This document shows, one piece after another, positions 6,366-10,738 of a DNA stretch of 10,738 bases. The notes under the pieces are model-generated. The model saw only the letters and a list, made by a program, of their open reading frames with translations. It searched no databases and was not told the DNA's origin. A program made the position numbers and the translations under genes. Where the stretch lies: NCBI GenBank assembly GCA_002313325.1, contig DCBE01000021.1, positions 1 to 10,738 of the forward strand, written 5' to 3'. This DNA is from Flavobacteriaceae bacterium UBA1115 (GTDB taxonomy: Bacteria; Bacteroidota; Bacteroidia; Flavobacteriales; Flavobacteriaceae). How positions within the stretch are numbered: position 1 is the first letter of the stretch; the number at the start of each line of letters is the position of its first letter.

Positions 6366-6666
6366 CTTTTAGCCCATCTAGGTCTGCAGTGATGGGTATC
6401 TGACAGCCCAAACGAGAATTTTCTTGTACAAAATAGGCTTCGTCAAGCATGGCCTGTTCATCACGGTTTCGTGCTCCAAAGTGTGCTTCAGTAAGTATAT
6501 AAACTTGACAGGATGCACACATCGCCATTCCTCCACATGTTCCAGCTACCGGAAGGTCATATCCTTTGCAAACCTCCATCAGGTTAAGGTTCAAATCTGT
6601 TGGAACAGTAAAGTCGTGTTCCGTTCCCTCACGGTCAATTACCGTAATATTGATATTTAAACTCAA
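6340..6666 (-). CDS. 2Fe-2S ferredoxin (adrenodoxin/putidaredoxin type)
   Basis: A 108-residue soluble electron carrier. The cluster ligands are Cys44, Cys50 and Cys53 in TCGGMAMCASC plus Cys88 in RLGCQI, the C-X5-C-X2-C...C pattern of the adrenodoxin/ISC-type family. The start is forced: reading upstream in frame, the codons are TTG (6664-6666), ATC, then a TAA stop, and the next ATG is residue 30, inside the fold. So translation most likely begins at TTG, which overlaps the stop of the reductase gene as TTGA. It is the last gene of the cys operon and should accept electrons from the ferredoxin-NADP+ reductase beside it. In related operons the pair is thought to feed sulfite reductase, whose gene is missing here. 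Its 3' end overlaps the DUF3089 gene. Confidence 0.93.
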   Translation of the reverse strand: MSLNINITVIDREGTEHDFTVPTDLNLNLMEVCKGYDLPVAGTCGGMAMCASCQVYILTEAHFGARNRDEQAMLDEAYFVQENSRLGCQIPITADLDGLKVKIAPEEL

Positions 6667-7697
6667 GATTTAACAGCCTCTTTTGGTTGTTCGTCCTCAA
6701 ATCCCTGTACCCCTTGAACCGTAGTGTATTTGAGTGTAAATTTCTTATCGGGATTAATGATTTTATAGGCGGTTTGCACGGCTAGTGTCGCCTCATGAAA
6801 TCCACATAGAATAAGCTTTAGCTTTCCAGGATATGTATTTACATCTCCAACAGCAAATATTCCTGGTCTGTTAGTTTGGTAATCATAAGTATCTACGACT
6901 ATGGCGTTTTTCTCAACTTCAAGCCCCCAATCTCCAATAGGCCCTAGTTTTGGAGATAAGCCAAACAAAGGGAACCAAAGGTTGGTGTTAACAGTCCTGT
7001 TGCCTTCATTGGTGTGAATGACTACAGATGTTAAATCGCTATCTCCATTGAGTTCTTTTACTTCTGCAAAAGTGTGCATTTCCATATTGCCATCAACAGC
7101 CAGTTCTTGTGCTCTTGATACAGAATCTTTGTGTGCCCTGTAGCGATCGCTTCTGTGTACAAGGTGAACAAAACTACCTTTCTCTGCAAAGTAGATGGCC
7201 CAATCTAGAGCCGAGTCACCACCGCCAGAAATTACCATGTCTTTACCTTCAAACTGTTGGGGATCCTTCACGATGTAACGTACGCCTTTTTCTTCAAAAC
7301 TTGCAATGTTGCTGATGAGCGGTTTTCTGGGTTCAAAGCTTCCCAATCCTCCAGCAATCATCACTACGGGCGCATAGTGCTTCGTGCCTTTGCTTGTGGT
7401 CACAACAAATGAGCCGTCAGCCTGTTTTTCGATGTTATCTGCACGTTCACCGAGTGTAAATCCGGGTTTAAAAGGTGAGGCTTGCTCCATGAGTTTGTCT
7501 ACCAATTCACCTGCTAATATCGTAGGGTACCCCGGAATATCGTAGATGGGTTTTTTGGGATAAATCTCAGACAGTTGCCCACCGGGTTGTGGAATGTTGT
7601 CGATTAAATGACAACGCAGCTTCATAAGACCTGCTTCAAATACGGCAAATAGGCCAACAGGTCCCGCACCAATAATAATAATGTCTGTTTTAATCAT
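6663..7697 (-). CDS. ferredoxin--NADP+ reductase, thioredoxin-reductase-like type
   Basis: A 344-residue flavoprotein moving electrons between NADPH and ferredoxin. FAD-binding GAGPVG is at residues 10-15 and PQPGGQL at 36-42. The NADPH-binding block GGGDSALDWA is at 158-167, followed by VHRSDRYR (180-187), which carries the basic residues for the NADP phosphate. GIFAVGDVNTYPGKLKLI is the C-terminal FAD contact. The CxxC disulfide of true thioredoxin reductases is absent from the position just before the NADPH domain, which separates it from trxB in this window and places it with the YumC-type FNRs. It overlaps the ferredoxin start by 4 bases. Its own ATG lies within the end of the siroheme-synthase remnant, so the original operon continuity is still visible. 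Confidence 0.93.
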   Translation of the reverse strand: MIKTDIIIIGAGPVGLFAVFEAGLMKLRCHLIDNIPQPGGQLSEIYPKKPIYDIPGYPTILAGELVDKLMEQASPFKPGFTLGERADNIEKQADGSFVVTTSKGTKHYAPVVMIAGGLGSFEPRKPLISNIASFEEKGVRYIVKDPQQFEGKDMVISGGGDSALDWAIYFAEKGSFVHLVHRSDRYRAHKDSVSRAQELAVDGNMEMHTFAEVKELNGDSDLTSVVIHTNEGNRTVNTNLWFPLFGLSPKLGPIGDWGLEVEKNAIVVDTYDYQTNRPGIFAVGDVNTYPGKLKLILCGFHEATLAVQTAYKIINPDKKFTLKYTTVQGVQGFEDEQPKEAVKS

Positions 7698-7866
7698 CTT
7701 GCTCGAGTAGTTTCTTTGTTAATTTATTCATTGCTAAAACTTTTTGCTCAAAATCTCCTTATAATCTGTTGCGATAGACATAAAGTTTATCGAGCAGCTT
7801 GTCGGCTTCTTCTGCTATAAAGGCTTCTAACCACTGTCGTAAACGTTTTGCTAAAGTAGGGGATTT
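7690..7866 (-). pseudogene. C-terminal remnant of siroheme synthase (precorrin-2 dehydrogenase, CysG/Met8 type)
   Basis: The minus-strand frame reads KSPTLAKRLRQWLEAF, continues through ADKLLDKLYVYRNRL, hits a TAA at 7759-7761, and carries on in the same frame with GDFEQKV and KLTKKLLEQDD to a TAA at 7690-7692. KSPTLAKRLR matches the conserved (G)KSP-x-LA-R-LR motif that follows the NAD-binding domain of CysG/Met8 proteins, which oxidise precorrin-2 on the way to siroheme. The later YR-x-L-x-GDFE-x-KV pattern is recalled from flavobacterial homologues, where a Lys codon (AAA) would stand at the TAA. Only about 58 codons remain and the dinucleotide-binding domain is gone. The final stop overlaps the ATG of the ferredoxin reductase, as expected for an ancestral operon. 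It is joined out of frame to the sulfite-reductase remnant. Confidence 0.75.
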
Positions 7867-7955
7867 TCTGTTTTATATTGAAATATTTTGCGTTCCTGCT
7901 CTAGTATATCTTATTCAACTTCTGGATTTTCAACTTCAGTTCTAAAGCTTTTCAT
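7867..7955 (-). pseudogene. N-terminal remnant of assimilatory sulfite reductase
   Basis: An ATG at 7953-7955 overlaps the cysN stop as ATGA and opens a frame reading MKSFRTEVENPEVE. It then has a TAA at 7911-7913 and continues in frame as DILEQERKIFQYKT before the junction. From memory, flavobacterial siroheme sulfite/nitrite reductases encoded directly after cysN begin with a near-identical SFRTE-x-ENP-x-VE-x-DI-x-ELE-x-KI stretch. The identification rests on that recollection plus gene order. About 29 codons remain of a protein usually near 700 residues; the siroheme and 4Fe-4S domains are gone. The breakpoint lies around 7863-7869, within A-rich sequence. Even without the deletion, the TAA at codon 15 would inactivate the gene. 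Confidence 0.7.
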
Positions 7956-9199
7956 ACGGTATCGATAAATCCAACACCAGCGGTGTTAAAGGTTTGTGGG
8001 TCAATGAGTATAAATGACCCCAAGGCTGGATTTTCTTTATACGGTTTGGTCGAAAGCGGTTTTGCCAATGCCAAAACACCTTTTCCAATATCGTTAAGGC
8101 CTAATTGGTTGGTTTGGCTTTGTGCTAAAGCTCCCAAGTCAATTTTGGAACGAATATTTTGCACTTTCACCAAGCTGCGTTGCACGCCTTGTTGAAGCCA
8201 ATACTTGTTCCCGGGTGATAAGGGCGTGTCTTGCATCCAGCAAAAAGTTGCGCTAATGCTTTTTCCTCGATTGACGTTGGCTTGTTCGTTTAGGATGCTA
8301 TCGCCCCTTGAGGCATCGATTTCATCAATCAATAGCAGCGTGGCATTTTCTCCAGCTAAAATACGTTCAACAGCTGTTCCGAATTTCTCAATTTTTTTGA
8401 TGATGCTTTTTCTACCTGATGGATGGATGCTAATGGCATCTCCAACGTTAAACACTCCCGATCGGACATTTCCTGCAAAACCACGATAGTCGTGAAAAGC
8501 TTCCGTTTTTGGACGAATAACATATTGAATTTGGAATACACCGTCATTCGCTTTGTTGCTTTCCAGCGGAATTGCTTCCATCAAATCGAGTAAGGACTCT
8601 CCTTTGTACCATTCTATTTTTTCTGAACGGTTTACAATGTTTTCATTGTACAGTGCCGAAAGGGGGATGTAGTGATAACTGACATCTTTATTACCGTGTT
8701 TGTCAACAAGGTTGTTAATTGTTGTTTTAATATTTTTAAATACTCCATGCTTATAATCGACCAAATCCATTTTGTTTATGGCAAAAATGATATGCTTAAT
8801 CCCAAGAAGTTGGGTAACAAAAAAGTGTCTTTTGGTTTGTTCAATTACTCCTTTGCGCGCATCAAGCAAAATTATACTGGCTTGTGCTGTTGAGCTTCCT
8901 GTAACCATGTTTCGGGTATATTCTACGTGCCCAGGTGAATCAGCGATGATAAATCGTCTTTTGGGTGTAGATAAAAATATATGCGATACATCAATGGTGA
9001 TGCCTTGCTCACGTTCTGTAAGCAGTCCGTCTGTTGCTAGCGAGAGGTCTAAATATCCAAATCCGCGCCCTGCACTCTTTTCTTCAATGTGTTGGATTTG
9101 ATCTGACTTCAATGCGCCAGTCTCATACAGCAATCTACCAATTAAGGTGCTTTTGCCATCGTCAACACTTCCAGCGGTTGCTATTTTGATTAATTCCAT
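7952..9199 (-). CDS. cysN: sulfate adenylyltransferase subunit 1, GTPase (CysN)
   Basis: A 415-residue GTPase subunit of the heterodimeric ATP sulfurylase, which couples GTP hydrolysis to the formation of adenylylsulfate (APS) from ATP and sulfate. The elongation-factor-like G domain shows GSVDDGKST (10-18, P loop), EREQGITID (about 62-70, switch I), DSPGH (87-91), NKMD (142-145) and PLSAL. It is followed by two beta-barrel domains, with QYVIRPKTEAFHDYRGFAG near the first junction. There is no fused APS kinase (CysC) domain after the barrels, which agrees with a CysH that uses APS directly. It lies one base after cysD (TAA-G-ATG), so translation is coupled. The frame is intact to its end and its stop overlaps the ATG of the decayed sulfite-reductase remnant. 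It shows no sign of decay itself. Confidence 0.96.
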   Translation of the reverse strand: MELIKIATAGSVDDGKSTLIGRLLYETGALKSDQIQHIEEKSAGRGFGYLDLSLATDGLLTEREQGITIDVSHIFLSTPKRRFIIADSPGHVEYTRNMVTGSSTAQASIILLDARKGVIEQTKRHFFVTQLLGIKHIIFAINKMDLVDYKHGVFKNIKTTINNLVDKHGNKDVSYHYIPLSALYNENIVNRSEKIEWYKGESLLDLMEAIPLESNKANDGVFQIQYVIRPKTEAFHDYRGFAGNVRSGVFNVGDAISIHPSGRKSIIKKIEKFGTAVERILAGENATLLLIDEIDASRGDSILNEQANVNRGKSISATFCWMQDTPLSPGNKYWLQQGVQRSLVKVQNIRSKIDLGALAQSQTNQLGLNDIGKGVLALAKPLSTKPYKENPALGSFILIDPQTFNTAGVGFIDTV

Positions 9200-9200
9200 C

Positions 9201-10091
9201 TTAAAAATAGCCTATTTTTTTTCGTTTTTCCATGGCGGCTTCAGAGCGTTTGTCGTCCATTCGTGCGCCTCGCTCTGAAAAATTGGAACCTTCAATTTCG
9301 TCTATAATAGTGTCTAATTCAGTTGCTTCGGACAAAACAGCAGCTGTGCAACTCATATCGCCAACCGTTCGAAAACGCACCGAAGTATGTCTGCGCTCGT
9401 CCTTGTCGGCTACCTTTACATAGTCCGATACCGGCATCCACTGATTGTCTCGTTTAAACACTTCACGTTCATGTGCATAATAGATGGCCGGAATTTCTAA
9501 TTTTTCTTGACGTATGTAATGCCAAACGTCTAACTCTGTCCAATTACTTATTGGAAAAACTCGCACATTTTCTCCATTATGGATCATCCCGTTTAGCATG
9601 TCAAATAATTCAGGTCGTTGCAACTTTTCATTCCATTGACCAAAGTCATTTCGAACCGAAAAAACACGCTCTTTGGCACGAGCCTTTTCTTCGTCACGGC
9701 GTGCACCTCCCATACAGGCATCAAATTTATTTTCTTCAATGGTGTTGAGCAGGGTAGTGGTTTGCAAACTGTTTCTGCTTGCATGCCTCCCTTTTTCTTC
9801 AATAACGTTTCCAGCGTCAATATCATTTTGAACGCTCCCAACGATTAGACGTAGTCCGTGAGCTGTCACGAGTTTGTCACGCAGTTCGATGGTTTCAGGG
9901 AAATTGTGACCCGTATCTATGTGAACCAATGGAAATGGAATAGTAGCCGGTGCAAACGCCTTTTGTGCCAAATGTAATAGCGTGATGGAATCTTTTCCGC
10001 CAGAGAACAATAGGCAGGAGTTGTCAAATTGCCCGGCTACTTCTCTAATGATATAAACGGATTCCTCCTCTAATTGTTTTAGTATACTCAT
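9201..10091 (-). CDS. cysD: sulfate adenylyltransferase subunit 2 (CysD)
   Basis: A 296-residue catalytic subunit of ATP sulfurylase from the PP-loop ATP pyrophosphatase family, working with CysN to make APS in the cytoplasm. The PP-loop SGGKDS is at residues 30-35. HIDTGHNFPET (about 57-67) and GGARRDEEKARAKER (about 128-142) are family signatures. RTVGDMSCTAAV and the C-terminal ERGARMDDKRSEAAMEKRKK...GYF block are also highly conserved in CysD. The length is typical and all motifs are intact. It overlaps the cysH stop by 4 bases (ATGA) and is followed by cysN after one base, so cysH-cysD-cysN form a tightly coupled unit read leftward from a promoter outside the window. Confidence 0.97.
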   Translation of the reverse strand: MSILKQLEEESVYIIREVAGQFDNSCLLFSGGKDSITLLHLAQKAFAPATIPFPLVHIDTGHNFPETIELRDKLVTAHGLRLIVGSVQNDIDAGNVIEEKGRHASRNSLQTTTLLNTIEENKFDACMGGARRDEEKARAKERVFSVRNDFGQWNEKLQRPELFDMLNGMIHNGENVRVFPISNWTELDVWHYIRQEKLEIPAIYYAHEREVFKRDNQWMPVSDYVKVADKDERRHTSVRFRTVGDMSCTAAVLSEATELDTIIDEIEGSNFSERGARMDDKRSEAAMEKRKKIGYF

Positions 10092-10738
10092 GATTTAGTT
10101 ATATGCAGTCCACATTCTTTTTTGCTAGTTTCCCACCACCATCTTCCTGCGCGTATATCTTCACCGGGAGCGATGGCTTTAGTGCAAGGTGCGCATCCAA
10201 TGCTGACAAACCCTTTTTTGTGAAGGCTATTTTGTGGAACCTTGTATTGGTTTAAATAAGTTTTTAGGTCGTCTGTGGACCAGTGCAGTAAGGGATTGAA
10301 TTTAATGATGTCAAAAGCTGCATCGAACTCAAAAAATGCCAAATCAGCTCTGTTTTGAGATTGCCCTTGCCTTAGCCCAGTAATCCAAACATCATTGCCA
10401 TTTAAAGCGCGTTTTAGAGGTTCTATTTTACGAATAGCACAACATTCTTTTCGGTTATCAACCGAATCGTAAAAGCTATTAGGCCCTTTTTTGGTCACTA
10501 GATTGGCAACGGCTTGATGAACTGGTGTATAAACCTCAATGGGTAGTTTAAATTTTTTTTGTGTTGCGGCGAGTACATCATAAGTTTCTTGAAACAAACG
10601 ACCAGTGTCTAGTGTAAAAACCTTAATTGGAAATTTGTTGATGACAATATGGTGCGTCAATACCTGATCCTCTTGGCCCAATGAAGTAGAGAATATCATT
10701 TTTCCCAGCTGTTGTTCAATTAGAAACGAAAATAGCTC
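10088..10738 (-). CDS. cysH: adenylylsulfate (APS) reductase, CysH family, 5' end outside window
   Basis: The C-terminal 216 residues of a thioredoxin-dependent reductase that converts APS to sulfite and AMP. The frame is open to the right edge: codons upstream of ATG 10699 read ELFSFLIEQQLGK, which matches CysH coding sequence, so that ATG is internal and the real start lies outside. FSTSLGQED holds the nucleotide-binding loop. CC in RKECCAIRK and CxxC in GCAPCT are the four ligands of the 4Fe-4S cluster that marks the APS-using branch, as opposed to cluster-free PAPS reductases. KECGLH near the C-terminus carries the catalytic cysteine. This fits the absence of an APS kinase next door. The stop overlaps cysD as ATGA. 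Its product, sulfite, has no reductase left in this operon. Confidence 0.95.
   Translation of the reverse strand, partial: ELFSFLIEQQLGKMIFSTSLGQEDQVLTHHIVINKFPIKVFTLDTGRLFQETYDVLAATQKKFKLPIEVYTPVHQAVANLVTKKGPNSFYDSVDNRKECCAIRKIEPLKRALNGNDVWITGLRQGQSQNRADLAFFEFDAAFDIIKFNPLLHWSTDDLKTYLNQYKVPQNSLHKKGFVSIGCAPCTKAIAPGEDIRAGRWWWETSKKECGLHITKS

Noticed and set aside
7698..7951. Ordinary intergenic spacer or promoter region before the ferredoxin reductase
   Set aside because: The translated fragments of sulfite reductase and siroheme synthase at both ends explain nearly all of it.
8772..9101. Plus-strand frames of up to 109 codons opposite cysN and cysD
   Set aside because: They are antisense shadows of strongly conserved genes, with no motif of their own.
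10688..10699. ATG 10699 as the start of cysH
   Set aside because: The frame continues upstream to the window edge with CysH-like residues (FLIEQQLGK), so the gene is truncated by the window rather than starting here.

Overview
The window reads as chromosomal DNA of a member of the Bacteroidota, most likely a flavobacterium. The evidence is a low-GC sequence without Shine-Dalgarno sites, an exact Bacteroidota-type promoter (TTTG, 19 bases, TATATTTG) in front of the tRNAs, Cys-lipobox lipoproteins, and a flavobacterial order of sulfate-assimilation genes. This assignment rests on recalled family knowledge, because no database search was possible. I see no insertion sequence, CRISPR array, phage gene or rRNA.

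Left part (1-3569). Two tRNA genes, Arg(TCT, cut by the window edge) and Pro(TGG), run leftward from a well-formed promoter. Running right are trxB (thioredoxin reductase), a DUF4442 hot-dog protein and an unannotated-looking 58-residue ORF at 1768-1944. Running left and converging on them are a cyclophilin lipoprotein and oxyR, with one base between them. trxB and oxyR, together with sodC further on, give this stretch a redox-stress flavour, although they are not one operon.

Middle (3570-6365). This holds a PlsC-like acyltransferase with unusual motifs, a Cu/Zn superoxide dismutase lipoprotein, the C-terminal relic of an SGNH/GDSL hydrolase, and a DUF3089 alpha/beta-hydrolase lipoprotein. 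Convergent gene ends abut or overlap at 1931-1944, 4384/4385 and 6340-6365, so there is no room for separate terminators.

Right part (6340-10738). One leftward operon holds cysH (APS reductase type, 5' end outside the window), cysD, cysN, a 260-base scar, a TrxR-like ferredoxin-NADP+ reductase and a 2Fe-2S ferredoxin. CysD/CysN activate sulfate to APS and CysH reduces APS to sulfite. The next step, siroheme-dependent sulfite reductase, should be encoded directly after cysN.

Instead, 7690-7955 contains about 29 codons from the start of what looks like the flavobacterial sulfite reductase. They are joined out of frame to about 58 codons from the end of a CysG-type precorrin-2 dehydrogenase, and each piece carries its own internal stop. 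The reductase, anything between, and most of the siroheme gene appear to have been deleted, while both flanks of the operon remain open. This is the most notable observation in the window.
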